Below are positions 9,022-19,441 of a stretch of DNA of 64,000 nt, one piece after another. Every line of letters starts with the position of its first letter. Within the stretch, counting starts at the first letter, position 1. The DNA is from Streptomonospora wellingtoniae (GTDB taxonomy: Bacteria; Actinomycetota; Actinomycetes; Streptosporangiales; Streptosporangiaceae): the NCBI RefSeq assembly GCF_031845375.1, contig NZ_JAVREK010000001.1:345146-409145 (forward strand). The letters run 5' to 3'. The translations under genes and the position numbers were made by a program. The notes under the pieces are model-generated. The model was not told the DNA's origin. It saw only the letters and a program-made list of their open reading frames with translations, and searched no databases.

Positions 9022-10347
9022 TCAGCCGGTATCGGGGCCAAGAGGCCTGGCAGCACCTCCGCCGGGGGGCGCGGCAGCGCTACCGCCCGGTGCGGGCAGC
9101 GGGAGGGCTGCGCGGACGGCGAAGCCGGGCCCGTCGCCGCGAGGGCCCGCGCTGCACGTGCCGCCCACCGCGGCGGCGCGCTCGCGCATCCCGCGCAGCC
9201 CGTTGCCCTGCGGTTCCGATCCCGGTACCGCGCCGCCGCCGTCGTCGGCCACCAGGACCCGCAGCTCGATCCCGCCGTAGTCGACGCACACGTCGGCGCC
9301 CCCGGCGCCGGAGTGCCGCAGCGCGTTGGTGAGGGACTCCTGGACGATGCGGTAGGCGGCCAGGTCCACCGCTGCGGGCAGCTGCGCCGCGGTTCCCGTG
9401 ACCTCCAGGCGCACCGGCAGTCCGGCGGCCGTCGTCTGCTCGGCGAGGTCGCCCACGCGCGCCAGCGACGGCACCGGCGCGGTCGGCGCGCCGTCGTCGT
9501 CGATCCGGCGCAGCACCCCCAGCGTCGAGCGCAGCTCGCGCAGGGTGTCGCGGCTGGCCTCCTTGATGTGGTTCAGGGCCGCGTAGGCGCCGTCGGGGTC
9601 GTCTCGGCGGTGGGCGGCCGCACCGGCCTGCACGTTGATCAGGGAGATGCTGTGGGCGACCACGTCGTGCACCTCGCGGGCGATGCGCAGCCGCTCCTCG
9701 ACGGCGCGGCGGCGGGCCTCCTCCTCGCGGGTGCGCTCGGCCTCGGCGGCGCGCTGCTGCGCCTCGCGCACGTAGGCGCGCTGGCTGCGGGCGATCTCGC
9801 CGACCAGCAGCACGACCAATGCCCAGGAAAGCACCGACAGCGCGCGCGAGATCTGGAAGTCGAGTACTTCCACGACACCGGAGACCGCCAGCACCGCGCC
9901 TACCGCGGCCAGAGCGGCGCTTCGTTCGCCGAGCGCGCCCAACCGCACCACCGCGACCACCAGGCCCACCCAGGCGACCCAGATGTCGGCGGCGGCGGTC
10001 ATGTAGTAGCCGAGGACGCTGAGGCCCATCCCGACCGCCGCGGTGTGCGGGAACCGGGTCAGCAGGGCCATCGCCGCGGCGCCCGCGAGCAGGACCGCCA
10101 GGCCCGGTTCGACGCCGTCCTGACCGGAGGCCACGGCCAGCTGGAGCACGGCCACGCCGGCGGCGAGCAGCAGGTCGACGACCGCCTCGGGAATGCGCAG
10201 CGGACCGATCGACAGGATGGCCCCGCGGGAGACCGCCGCGTCAGGGCCCGCTGTGGAGGCGGCGCCGGCGGGCGGCCCGGCCGCGGTGCGGCCGCGCGGG
10301 CGCCTCGGCCGGAGGGCGCGCAGCACGGCCCGCGCCCGCCGGATCAC
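9022..10347 (-). CDS. NarL-type sensor histidine kinase (HisKA_3)
   Basis: I prefer the GTG at 10347 because GGGGAG lies 8 bases upstream; an in-frame start further upstream exists but would add a non-conserved, arginine-rich tail. The N-terminal half has several hydrophobic segments (for example AVVDLLLAAGVAVLQLAVAS). The dimerisation and phospho-acceptor motif is REVHDVVAHSISLINVQAG. The ATPase domain ends with LRVLVADDGGGA and GNGLRGMRERAAAVGG. The protein should autophosphorylate on the histidine of HDVVAH and pass phosphate to the adjacent response regulator. The signal is unknown. Confidence 0.92.
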   Translation of the reverse strand: MIRRARAVLRALRPRRPRGRTAAGPPAGAASTAGPDAAVSRGAILSIGPLRIPEAVVDLLLAAGVAVLQLAVASGQDGVEPGLAVLLAGAAAMALLTRFPHTAAVGMGLSVLGYYMTAAADIWVAWVGLVVAVVRLGALGERSAALAAVGAVLAVSGVVEVLDFQISRALSVLSWALVVLLVGEIARSQRAYVREAQQRAAEAERTREEEARRRAVEERLRIAREVHDVVAHSISLINVQAGAAAHRRDDPDGAYAALNHIKEASRDTLRELRSTLGVLRRIDDDGAPTAPVPSLARVGDLAEQTTAAGLPVRLEVTGTAAQLPAAVDLAAYRIVQESLTNALRHSGAGGADVCVDYGGIELRVLVADDGGGAVPGSEPQGNGLRGMRERAAAVGGTCSAGPRGDGPGFAVRAALPLPAPGGSAAAPPGGGAARPLGPDTG

Positions 10348-10525
10348 CGGGCGGCTCCCCGCCCGCGCCGCGGGCGCCCCATGCGTCCGGGCATCGCACC
10401 GTCCCTCCCTCGGACCGCGGCCGCCTTCAGGGGGCCGCACGTTCAGAGTGAGGTACGCGGGCGTGCGCCCGCATCCGCCTCGGGAGGGAATTGCGGCTGC
10501 GACCGCGGGTGCAGGCGCGGCCGAC

Positions 10526-11122
10526 TCAGGCCGCACCGCCGGTCTGCGGCCCCTCCTGTGCGGGACCGCTGCGCAGCGTGCCGCCGGAGTCGTCCAGGCC
10601 CATGCGGCGCATCCGCAGGCTCAGGCCGATGAGCGCCGCGCCGAAGACGATGGCGTAGGCGCCGATGGCGAAGGACATCGCGACCGCCCCGCCGAAGGGT
10701 ACGATCCAGATCACCAGGCCGAAGGCGACCGAGAGGGCGCCGCTGAAGATGTAGAGCCACTCGCCGTGGATCTCGCGGCGCAGCCGGTAGGCGGTGAGGA
10801 TCTCGAACACGCCGGTGATGATCGCCCACAAGCCCAGCAGGATCGCCAGGACGAGCACGGTGGCCAGCGGCCACGCCAGGATGACCAGGCCCACGACCAC
10901 GCCCAGGATCGCCTCCCAGACCAGCGGCGGCCGGTCGCCCTCCTTGGCGCGCAGGGCCGCCCAGCCCGCGAAGACGCCGTCGACGAGGGCGTAGACGCCG
11001 AAGACCGTCGCCAGCGCGATCGCCGTGATCCCGGGCCACAGGACCGCGACGAGCCCGAAGACGATCGCGGCCGCGCCGCGGACGGTGAGGACCCACCAGT
11101 GCTCTACCAGGTAGTCGAGCAT
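10526..11122 (-). CDS. HdeD/DUF308 family membrane protein
   Basis: The 198-residue protein has six regularly spaced hydrophobic segments, such as GAAAIVFGLVAVLWPGITAI and ILGVVVGLVILAWPLATVLV. The recurring G-x3-G and WP motifs are typical of the DUF308 (HdeD) family. HdeD is linked to acid resistance in Escherichia coli, but its biochemical role is not established, so no specific function is claimed. It is upstream of, and codirectional with, the two-component pair with a 178-bp gap. Confidence 0.85.
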   Translation of the reverse strand: MLDYLVEHWWVLTVRGAAAIVFGLVAVLWPGITAIALATVFGVYALVDGVFAGWAALRAKEGDRPPLVWEAILGVVVGLVILAWPLATVLVLAILLGLWAIITGVFEILTAYRLRREIHGEWLYIFSGALSVAFGLVIWIVPFGGAVAMSFAIGAYAIVFGAALIGLSLRMRRMGLDDSGGTLRSGPAQEGPQTGGAA

Positions 11123-11318
11123 GTCTCCCCCGATCGATCGACCTCAGTGACGCACTGCCCGGGGGCGCGCGCGGTGATGGCCGCGGGGGCGGAATTATTA
11201 CCGGCGGCGGGGCAAGCCGATACCCGTCAGTGGTGCGGCGCGGAGTGCGCGCGTGCGGGCACCCGACCGCGCGGGCGGGGCGGCTCCGCCGCGCGGCCGG
11301 GTACGGATGCGCGGCCCT

Positions 11319-12608
<1,290 letters not shown>

Positions 12609-12948
12609 GCCTGAGCAACCTTTCCAGGCGGGGATGCGGGGGATCAGGGAAAGCCGCCGTCCCGGCTCGACCATGTCTCGTGTTCAGTTCTTATTAAACT
12701 CCAGTGAAGCAAAACAGTACAATTGTCGCGCATTGGCGAACCGGTGACATGGGACACATCATAAAGCTGGCAAACAGTTTCCCATGAGCTAAAGAATCGC
12801 CGTTTTTCGCACCTTCCGAAAGTGTACCTGTTTGACATCCGAACAGTCCTTCGCCCCCCGTGCAACACGGGGAGCCCCGCCGCACGGGGCGTCCCGCCCC
12901 CCGCGCGCGGTACACCTCGGTGCGGAGCCCCCGTCAGCCGGCGCGGAC
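12609..12948. other. AT-rich intergenic region upstream of gltA
   Basis: No gene is convincing here. The segment from about 12680 to 12850 is markedly AT-richer than its surroundings, including runs such as TTCTTATTAAACTCCAG. Its A+T content fits a promoter and untranslated leader for gltA on the minus strand. I could not define single promoter boxes with confidence. Confidence 0.5.
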
Positions 12949-13470
12949 TCAGTCGCGGGCGCCCGCGGGGGGTGCCTGCCACGGACGCAGCCGCGGCAGC
13001 CACGCGGGCACGTTGCGGCGGTACCGGGCATACTCGACTCCGAAGGAACGGGCCATCATCGGCTCCTCGTAGAGCCGCACGAACACCGCCGCGGCCGCCC
13101 AGAAGGCCAGCGCCCACACTGCCGCGCCCCACGAGCCGAACAGCAGCGCCTGACCGGTGTTGACCGCGGTCAGCGCCACGTACATGGGGTTGCGCACGTA
13201 GCGGTGGAAACCGTCCACGACCAGGTGCTCGGTGGGCGCCACCGGGGCCGGCGTTCCGCGGGCCGCAGCGAACCGGGTGAAGGCGTGCACGCACGCGTAC
13301 AGGCCCGCGCAGATCAGCACGACGCCGACGGCCTGGGCCGCGCCCCAGTACGGGAGCGGCCGGCGAAGCTCCCAGCCGCTGATCAGCCACGGAACGAGGC
13401 CGACCATCGTGCCCGGCGCCACGACGAAGAACACGGCACTGCCGACTGCGGCCGACGTCCGACTCCGCAT
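12949..13470 (-). CDS. Isoprenylcysteine carboxyl methyltransferase-like membrane protein
   Basis: The start at 13470 (MRSRTSAAVG) follows a good AGGAGGAGAG ribosome site. The 173-residue protein has about five hydrophobic segments and the ICMT/PEMT signature: GFHRYVRNPMYVALTAV, then RLYEEPMMARSFG and YARYRRNVPAWLPR. Related proteins methylate isoprenylcysteine or lipids using S-adenosylmethionine at the membrane. The bacterial substrate cannot be inferred. It is divergent from a TetR-type regulator at 13630, which may control it. Confidence 0.85.
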   Translation of the reverse strand: MRSRTSAAVGSAVFFVVAPGTMVGLVPWLISGWELRRPLPYWGAAQAVGVVLICAGLYACVHAFTRFAAARGTPAPVAPTEHLVVDGFHRYVRNPMYVALTAVNTGQALLFGSWGAAVWALAFWAAAAVFVRLYEEPMMARSFGVEYARYRRNVPAWLPRLRPWQAPPAGARD

Positions 13471-13629
13471 CGTCTCTCCTCCTCGTCTTCTGCAGTGGTT
13501 TCCCGCATTGCGGGCTTCCGCATCAGGAGGTGCCGCGGTCCGCGGCACCGGCGCCCCGGCTGCGGCTGCCCGGTACGCCGACGCCTGGGTACCTGAAACT
13601 GCTTCATATGTACAGTAGTATCGAATTCC

Positions 13630-14502
13630 ATGATGGAGCAGAACGACGCAGACGCCCCGACGGTCCCGCCCGGTCTCGTCGACGCGGCCGTGGCGGCCGC
13701 GCGCGAGCAGGGCCGAGACGTCGCCGAGGTCCCGCTGACAGCCGTCGCCGCGAAGGCCGGCGTCTCGCGCAGCACCCTGCTGCGCCGGCTCGGCGGAACG
13801 CGCGCCGCGCTGGACGCCGCCGTCCTGGCCTCCGGTGTGGACCCCGGAGGCCGCCCGCCCGTGCGCGAGCGCGCGGTGACCGCGGCGGCGGCGATCATCG
13901 GCGACCGCGGGCTGGGCGCGGTCACCCTCGACGCCGTCGCGGCCGCTGCGCCGTGCTCGGTGCCGAGCCTGCACACGGTCTTCCACGGGCGCGACGGCCT
14001 GCTCTCGGCCGTCTTCGAGCGCTACGGACCGGTGATCGGCGTCGAGGCGGTCGCCGCGGACCCGCCGGAGCGCTTCGAGGACGTCGTGCAGAGCCTCTTC
14101 CACGCGATCGTCACCGCGTTCTCGACGGAGCCGCGGGTGCTGCCCGCGATCGTCGCGGACCTCCTCGGCCGCCCCGACGGTCCGGGGTCGCACCTGCTGG
14201 AGGCGGCGGTCCCCCGCCTGCTCAACGGAATGACCAGCCTGTTCGCCGCCGAGATCGAGGCCGGCCGGCTGCGCCCGCTGCCGATGCCCGTCATCATCCA
14301 ACTCCTCATCGGGCCGCCCGCGGTGCACATGATGGTGCGCCCGGCGCTGGACCGCGCCCTCGGCCCGGAACTGCCCTCGGTCGACGACGCCTGCGCCATG
14401 TTCGCCGAGGGGTTCCTGCGCGCCGTTGCCGCCGATCCGGACCCCTGCGACGGCGGCGGCCCGCTCGCGCCGGGCGGGACCGGACCGCGGGACCGGGTCT
14501 GA
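13630..14502 (+). CDS. TetR-family regulator with two helix-turn-helix domains
   Basis: The 290-residue protein contains two TetR-type DNA-binding segments in tandem. The first is near residues 17-62 (LTAVAAKAGVSRSTLLRRLG) and the second near 78-125 (VTLDAVAAAAPCSVPSLHTV followed by FHGRDGLLSAVFERYG). A single ligand-binding helical domain follows. Normal TetR proteins have one such domain in about 200 residues. The 159-bp gap to the divergent ICMT-like gene includes an AT-rich stretch next to the start, which suggests a shared regulated promoter. Confidence 0.85.
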   Translation: MMEQNDADAPTVPPGLVDAAVAAAREQGRDVAEVPLTAVAAKAGVSRSTLLRRLGGTRAALDAAVLASGVDPGGRPPVRERAVTAAAAIIGDRGLGAVTLDAVAAAAPCSVPSLHTVFHGRDGLLSAVFERYGPVIGVEAVAADPPERFEDVVQSLFHAIVTAFSTEPRVLPAIVADLLGRPDGPGSHLLEAAVPRLLNGMTSLFAAEIEAGRLRPLPMPVIIQLLIGPPAVHMMVRPALDRALGPELPSVDDACAMFAEGFLRAVAADPDPCDGGGPLAPGGTGPRDRV

Positions 14503-14612
14503 GGGCACCACCCCTCAGCGAACGGCCGCGCCCTCGCCGTCGGCGGGCCGCGCGCCGGTCGAGCTAGGAATGCGGTCGGAGCGCCCGCGCCCACCGCCTC
14601 CGGCGCCGCCGC

Positions 14613-15353
14613 TCAGCCGTGTTCGGACCCCAGCGCGGAGCGGATGCGCGACAGCACGTCCTCGCCGGAGGCGGCCGCGGGGTAGACCGCCACCAGTACC
14701 GACTCCTGCGGCGCGGCGTCTTGAACGGCGGCGCCGCCCCGGCCGGCGGGCTCGCGCAGCAGGGCGCCCAGGGATCCGGTCACGAACGCCATGGCCTCGT
14801 CGAACCGGCGCCAGGGCACCGGCTCCTGCGGGGAGTGCAGCCACGACCGCAGCACGTGGTTGTGCGCAGCGATCACCGACGCGGCCAGCGCCTCGCCCGT
14901 CAGGGCGCGCCGCCCCGCCGTCTCTCCGCGGCCCAGGAAGCGGCTGAACGCCGCCTGATAGCGGGCGGTCATGGCGATCTCGCGATCGCGCAGCCGCGGC
15001 ACCGCGCGCACCAACCGGAAGCGGGGGACGGTGATCTCCGGCGAGCGCACGTACTCCTGGAAGACCATGCGCGCAGCCGAGCGCACGGTGGCCACGGGGT
15101 CGTCGTCCGGAGCGGCTTCGAGGAAGCGCTCGACGGTCTCGAACAGGTCGTCGTGCTCGGCGAAGAGGATGTCCTCCTTGGAACCGAACCGCCGGAACAG
15201 GCTGCGCCTGCTCATCCCGGTCGCGGCAGCGATGTCGTCCATGGTCGTGGCCTCGTAGCCGGCCTCGGTGAACAGCCGTACCGCCACCTCGACCACCGCG
15301 GTCCGGTCCGCGCCGTGCGGCCTGCCCCGATCGCCGTCCGCGCGCTCAGCCAC
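14613..15353 (-). CDS. TetR-family transcriptional regulator
   Basis: This 246-residue protein begins its helix-turn-helix with VEVAVRLFTEAGYEATTMDD, then IAAATGMSRRSLFRRFGSKE. The rest is a helical ligand domain. It is divergent from the acyl-CoA dehydrogenase gene at 15525, so it is probably the local repressor of that gene, with an acyl-CoA or similar ligand. That pairing is inference from position. Confidence 0.92.
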   Translation of the reverse strand: MAERADGDRGRPHGADRTAVVEVAVRLFTEAGYEATTMDDIAAATGMSRRSLFRRFGSKEDILFAEHDDLFETVERFLEAAPDDDPVATVRSAARMVFQEYVRSPEITVPRFRLVRAVPRLRDREIAMTARYQAAFSRFLGRGETAGRRALTGEALAASVIAAHNHVLRSWLHSPQEPVPWRRFDEAMAFVTGSLGALLREPAGRGGAAVQDAAPQESVLVAVYPAAASGEDVLSRIRSALGSEHG

Positions 15354-15524
15354 CTCGGCCCCGTTCCCCGTCGGTCCCCTGCGTGTGCCCCGTGCTCATC
15401 CCCCGAGTATCGGCCGTCGTTCCGTTCGGCGCACCCGATCCGTATGATGACACTAGATGCCATACTTGGACACGCAGTGCCAGATGGCGCGGGCAGCCGG
15501 GACCGAGGAAGGGCGGGGAGCGTC

Positions 15525-16679
15525 ATGGGCGAATTCGACCTGTTCAGCATCACCGAAGAGCACGAGCAGCTGCGCGAGGCGGTACGCGCCGTCTCCGACG
15601 ACAAGATCGCGCCGCACGCGGCCGATGTCGACGAGCGGTCCGAGTTCCCCAAGGCGGCCCACGACGCGCTCGTGGACACCGACTTCCACGCCGCACACAT
15701 CCCCGAGGAGTACGGCGGTGTCGGCGCCGACGCCGTCGCGACCTGCATCATCATCGAGGAGGTGGCCCGCGCCTGCGCGTCCTCCTCGCTGATCCCGGCG
15801 GTGAACAAGCTGGGCACGATGCCGCTGCTCCTGGGCGCCTCCGAGGACGTCAAGCAGCGCTACCTGGCGCCCGTGGCCAGCGGCGAGGCGATGTTCTCCT
15901 ACGGCCTGTCGGAGCGTGAGGCCGGTTCCGACACCGCGAGCATGCGCACGCGCGCCGAGGCCGACGGCGACGGCTGGATCCTGAACGGGCAGAAGTCCTG
16001 GATCACCAACGCCGGGGTCAGCCGGTACTACACGGTCATGGCCGTCACCGACCCCGGCGGCAAGCGCGGCGGCAACGTCAGCGCGTTCGTGCTGCACGCC
16101 GACGACCCCGGCTTCACCCTCGGCGAGCCCGAGCGCAAGCTGGGGATCAAGGGATCGCCCACCCGCGAACTGTACTTCGACAACGTGCGCATCCCCGGCG
16201 ACCGGCTCGTCGGCGGCGTCGGCGAGGGCCTCAAGCTCGCGCTGCGCACGCTCGACCACACCCGGGTGACGATCGGCGCCCAGGCGGTGGGCATCGCCCA
16301 GGGGGCGCTGGACCACGCGGTGGCCTACGCCAAGGAGCGCAAGCAGTTCGGCACCGCGATCGCCGACTTCCAGGGCATCCAGTTCATGCTCGCCGACATG
16401 GCGATGAAGCTGGAGACTGCCCGGCAGATGGTCTACGTCGCCGCCGCGAAGTCCGAACGCGGCGACGCCGACCTGCCCTTCTTCGGCGCCGCCGCCAAGT
16501 GCTACGCCTCGGACGCCGCCATGGAGATCACCACGGACGCCGTCCAGCTTCTCGGCGGCGCCGGCTACGTCAAGGACTTCCCGCTGGAGCGCATGATGCG
16601 CGACGCCAAGATCACCCAGATCTACGAGGGCACCAACCAGATCCAGCGCCTGGTGATGGCCCGCCAGCTGCTGAAGTAG
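15525..16679 (+). CDS. Acyl-CoA dehydrogenase
   Basis: The ATG at 15525 (MGEFDLFSITEEHEQLREAV) follows a GGGCGGGGAG ribosome site and gives 384 residues, the normal length. FAD-dependent acyl-CoA dehydrogenase motifs are clear: YGLSEREAGSD, NGQKSWITNAG, FDNVRIPGDRLVG, RKQFGTAIADFQGIQFMLAD and QLLGGAGYVKDFPLERMMRD. The catalytic glutamate is in QIYEGTNQIQRLV. It oxidises an acyl-CoA to the enoyl-CoA in fatty-acid or branched-chain catabolism; chain-length preference cannot be told. The TetR gene at 14613-15353 is divergent. Confidence 0.96.
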   Translation: MGEFDLFSITEEHEQLREAVRAVSDDKIAPHAADVDERSEFPKAAHDALVDTDFHAAHIPEEYGGVGADAVATCIIIEEVARACASSSLIPAVNKLGTMPLLLGASEDVKQRYLAPVASGEAMFSYGLSEREAGSDTASMRTRAEADGDGWILNGQKSWITNAGVSRYYTVMAVTDPGGKRGGNVSAFVLHADDPGFTLGEPERKLGIKGSPTRELYFDNVRIPGDRLVGGVGEGLKLALRTLDHTRVTIGAQAVGIAQGALDHAVAYAKERKQFGTAIADFQGIQFMLADMAMKLETARQMVYVAAAKSERGDADLPFFGAAAKCYASDAAMEITTDAVQLLGGAGYVKDFPLERMMRDAKITQIYEGTNQIQRLVMARQLLK

Positions 16680-16726
16680 CGCACCGCCGGCCGGCCGGGT
16701 CCGCCGGCACTCGGCGCGGCACCGTC

Positions 16727-16781
16727 GATCTTGTAGCCATCGCAAACGGAAATCGCTTTCCTTCACGATGGCTACAAGATC
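16727..16781. repeat. 55-bp palindromic repeat, copy 2
   Basis: Same 55-bp element as at 8183. Both arms carry matched changes relative to copy 1 (GTAGCCATCG left, CGATGGCTAC right), so the 16-bp stem remains perfect. It lies between convergent genes, the acyl-CoA dehydrogenase ending at 16679 and the PPOX gene ending at 16819, where a bidirectional terminator would be expected. Confidence 0.85.
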
Positions 16782-16818
16782 GGCGGGAATCGACGGACGG
16801 AGACCCCATCACAACCTG

Positions 16819-17274
16819 CTAGCCGGAGGACCAGCCCGACCAGCGGGTCACCTCGATGAGGACGACCGGTCCGGCGGGCGGGGCGTCGCGGTACTGGGCG
16901 TAGCGCTCCTGCAGGCGGCGGACCGCGGTGCGATGCTCGGGGGGCGCGTTCTGGGAGTCGGTCCCCGGATCGACGATGCGGGCGAGACCGTCGGCGCGCA
17001 CCCACCACAGACCCGACCAGTCGTCGGAGTACTCGTCGGCGAGCAGGCACACCCGCGGGTCGGCGGCGATGTTGGCGAGGCGGCGCAGGGAGGTCGTGCG
17101 CTTGGGCTTGTCGTCGACCGCGAACGCGACGGTGTCGGCGTCCCCCTCCCCACCGGCGATCAGGGCGAAGGTGACCGGCACCAGATGGGGCAGGCCGTCG
17201 GCGTCCACCGTGGCAAGGCGTGCGACGCGCGCGCGTGCGAAGTGCTCCCGGCACTGTCGGGCGTTCCAGCGCAT
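16819..17274 (-). CDS. PPOX-class flavin or F420-dependent oxidoreductase
   Basis: The start at 17274 (MRWNARQCREHFARARVARL) begins at the family's usual N-terminus and gives 151 residues. The split-barrel signature includes ARLATVDADGLPHLVPVTF, VDDKPKRTT and LANIAADPRVCLLADEYSDDW, with SGLWWVRADGLARI. It resembles the Rv0121c-type F420-dependent group of the pyridoxamine-phosphate oxidase superfamily. The substrate is unknown and FMN cannot be excluded as the cofactor. Confidence 0.85.
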   Translation of the reverse strand: MRWNARQCREHFARARVARLATVDADGLPHLVPVTFALIAGGEGDADTVAFAVDDKPKRTTSLRRLANIAADPRVCLLADEYSDDWSGLWWVRADGLARIVDPGTDSQNAPPEHRTAVRRLQERYAQYRDAPPAGPVVLIEVTRWSGWSSG

Positions 17275-17402
17275 GCCGCGAGCCTGCCACGGAATGCGGC
17301 CCCGGCGCACGCACCCGCCCCGGTGGGGCCGATCCGCGGCCGACGGGCCGATGGGCGGCCCGGCCGACGGGTCGTGCGGCCGATCCGGCGGCGGCTCCGC
17401 GG

Positions 17403-19160
17403 CTACCCGGCCGGCTCGAACGACTCGGCGGCCTCGTCCAGGATCGCCTTGTTGCGCGCGAAGCTCGCCTCGGTCGAGACCAGGAAGAGGGCGTAGCCCT
17501 TCTCCTCGGTATGGAACGCCCGGTCCACGGCGTGCATGGCGGTGCCGTCCTGCCCCGTGAAGGTGAACTCCCAGTCGGCCGCGCTGATGTAGTCGTCGGT
17601 GTAGGGCTCGCCGAGCGCCTCGATCCCCACCAGCGAGTAGCCGTCGAAGTTCGCCGACATGCGCGGCTCCTGGGCCACCCAGTCGTCCTTGGCGTCGTCC
17701 GCGGGGTCGTCGCTCTGGTCGACCTGCAGATAGCCCGGCTCACCGGGGATGTCGAAGAAGACGCTGGTGCCGCTGCGGTTGTCCAGCGGCCAGTCCTCGG
17801 GAATCTCGACGGAGAACCCGGTGGGGTCCTCGTGCTCGGACATCTCGGGCAGCTCCGGCCTGTCATCGCCGCCGCCCTCGTCCTCCTCCGGCTGCCCGCC
17901 GTCCTGCGCATCGGAGTCCGGCGCCGCCTGCGTACCCTCCTGCCCCGAGCCGTTCTGCCCCTCCTCCGAGGAGCCCGCGCTCGGCGCGGCGCTGTCGCCC
18001 ACGGCGCCGGCCTCCTCCGCGGGGGCGCCCTGGCGGCTACCGATCCAGGCCACCGCTCCCGCGACCAGCACCAGCGCCACCAGTCCGCCCGCGATCGCCA
18101 GCGCGGCGCCGCCGCGGCGGCCCCCGCGTTCCGGTGCAGACTGCCCCGCTGCCGGTATGGGACCGGGCGGAGCCGCGGACGCGGGTGCCGCTCCGCCGCC
18201 GTTCCCGCCGGCCGGCGAGGCCCCCGACGCCTGCGGGGAATGCGCGACATGCAGGGCCGCGCCGACGGGGGCGTGCTGCGCAGCGTCGTCCCGCCGCCCG
18301 GCCGAAGCTGCGGAGTCCCGCTCCCCGTGCGCCTCCTCGGCAGCGGCCTGGAGCAGCGAGGCCGCCTCGTCGACCGAGGGCCGGTCCCCGGCGTCCTTCT
18401 GCAGCAGCCGTTCGAGCACCGGCGCCAGCTCGCCCGCCGACTTCGGCTGCGGCACCTCCGCGGTGACGATGGCGGTGAGCGTGGCCATGGGTGTGTCGCG
18501 ATGGAAGGGCGTGGTGCCCTCGACCGCCTGGTAGAGGGTCACCCCCAGGGCCCAGATGTCGCTGGCCGGCGTAGCCGGCCGGCCATGCGCCTGCTCGGGC
18601 GCGAGGTAGCTCGGCGACCCCACGAGCAGGCCGGTCCTGGTGAGGTGGCTGGAGCCCTCCAGGTGTGCGATGCCGAAGTCGGTCAGCACCGCGCGGTCGC
18701 CGCGGGCGATGAGCACGTTGGCCGGCTTGATGTCGCGGTGCACGATGCCGCGCTCGTGGGCGAGCGACAGCCCGGCCGCCACCTGCGCGCCGATACCCGC
18801 GGCCCGCTGCGGCTCGAACGCTCCGCCGCTCTTGATGAGGGAGCCGAGCGACGGCCCGCGCACCAGCTCCATGACGATCCACGGCCGCTCGTCGATCTCG
18901 ACCACGTCGAAGACGGTGATGATCGAGGGATGGCTGAGCTGGGCCGCGTGCCGGGCCTCCCGCAGCATCCGAGTGCGCAGCACCTCGACCTCGGCCGAGG
19001 GCAGCTGCGGAGGGATGAGAAGCTCCTTGACGGCCACCGACCGGTCCAGAACCTCGTCGACGCCCTCCCAGACGCGCCCCATCCCGCCCTCGCCGATCAG
19101 CTCGGTCAGGCGGTAGCGGCCGGACAGCAGTCGCCCCGGCTCACTGCTCTCGTTCGTCAT
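17403..19160 (-). CDS. Membrane Ser/Thr protein kinase with extracytoplasmic sensor domain
   Basis: The 585-residue protein has an N-terminal kinase domain of about 275 residues: LIGEGGMGRVWEG, VAVKEL, VHRDIKPANVL, DFGIAHLEGSS and APEQAHGRPATPASDIWALG. A disordered linker is followed by one membrane helix (ALAIAGGLVALVLVAGAVAW). The C-terminal 150 residues lie outside the membrane and include EDPTGFSVEIPEDWPLDNRS. It has no PASTA repeats, so it is not the PknB cell-wall type. It probably senses an external cue and phosphorylates cytoplasmic targets. No partner gene is obvious. Confidence 0.93.
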   Translation of the reverse strand: MTNESSEPGRLLSGRYRLTELIGEGGMGRVWEGVDEVLDRSVAVKELLIPPQLPSAEVEVLRTRMLREARHAAQLSHPSIITVFDVVEIDERPWIVMELVRGPSLGSLIKSGGAFEPQRAAGIGAQVAAGLSLAHERGIVHRDIKPANVLIARGDRAVLTDFGIAHLEGSSHLTRTGLLVGSPSYLAPEQAHGRPATPASDIWALGVTLYQAVEGTTPFHRDTPMATLTAIVTAEVPQPKSAGELAPVLERLLQKDAGDRPSVDEAASLLQAAAEEAHGERDSAASAGRRDDAAQHAPVGAALHVAHSPQASGASPAGGNGGGAAPASAAPPGPIPAAGQSAPERGGRRGGAALAIAGGLVALVLVAGAVAWIGSRQGAPAEEAGAVGDSAAPSAGSSEEGQNGSGQEGTQAAPDSDAQDGGQPEEDEGGGDDRPELPEMSEHEDPTGFSVEIPEDWPLDNRSGTSVFFDIPGEPGYLQVDQSDDPADDAKDDWVAQEPRMSANFDGYSLVGIEALGEPYTDDYISAADWEFTFTGQDGTAMHAVDRAFHTEEKGYALFLVSTEASFARNKAILDEAAESFEPAG

Positions 19161-19429
19161 CGATGGGGATACCTCGTAGTGGGATGGCGGTGCCCGGCGG
19201 AGGGGGCGCGGTCAAGGCGAGTGTAGGAGCAGTCCCGGGCCCGCACGGGCGTGCGGTGCGCCCGGCTGACGCGCCGGGTGCGCGCCTCCTCCCGGCGCGG
19301 ACGGACCGGGCGCCCGGTGGAGCCGTCCTGAGCTGGGGCGACGCCGAGTTCCCGGTTCCGGCGGCCGGTTGCGGCCGCCGCGGTCGCAGACAGGATCCGG
19401 GTTTTTATCCGCTCCACAGCGCCTGTGGC

Positions 19430-19435
19430 TATTGT
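19430..19435 (+). promoter_or_regulatory. Putative -10 box for a leaderless transcript
   Basis: TATTGT lies six bases before the GTG at 19442 and there is no ribosome-binding sequence. Transcription would begin at or next to the start codon, as in many leaderless actinobacterial genes. The assignment is by eye. Confidence 0.4.
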
Positions 19436-19441
19436 GTAACC

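Noticed and set aside
12949..14511. A 520-codon minus-strand frame joining the ICMT-like gene to sequence antisense to the TetR gene
   Set aside because: Only the last 173 codons after ATG 13470 have family similarity and a ribosome site.
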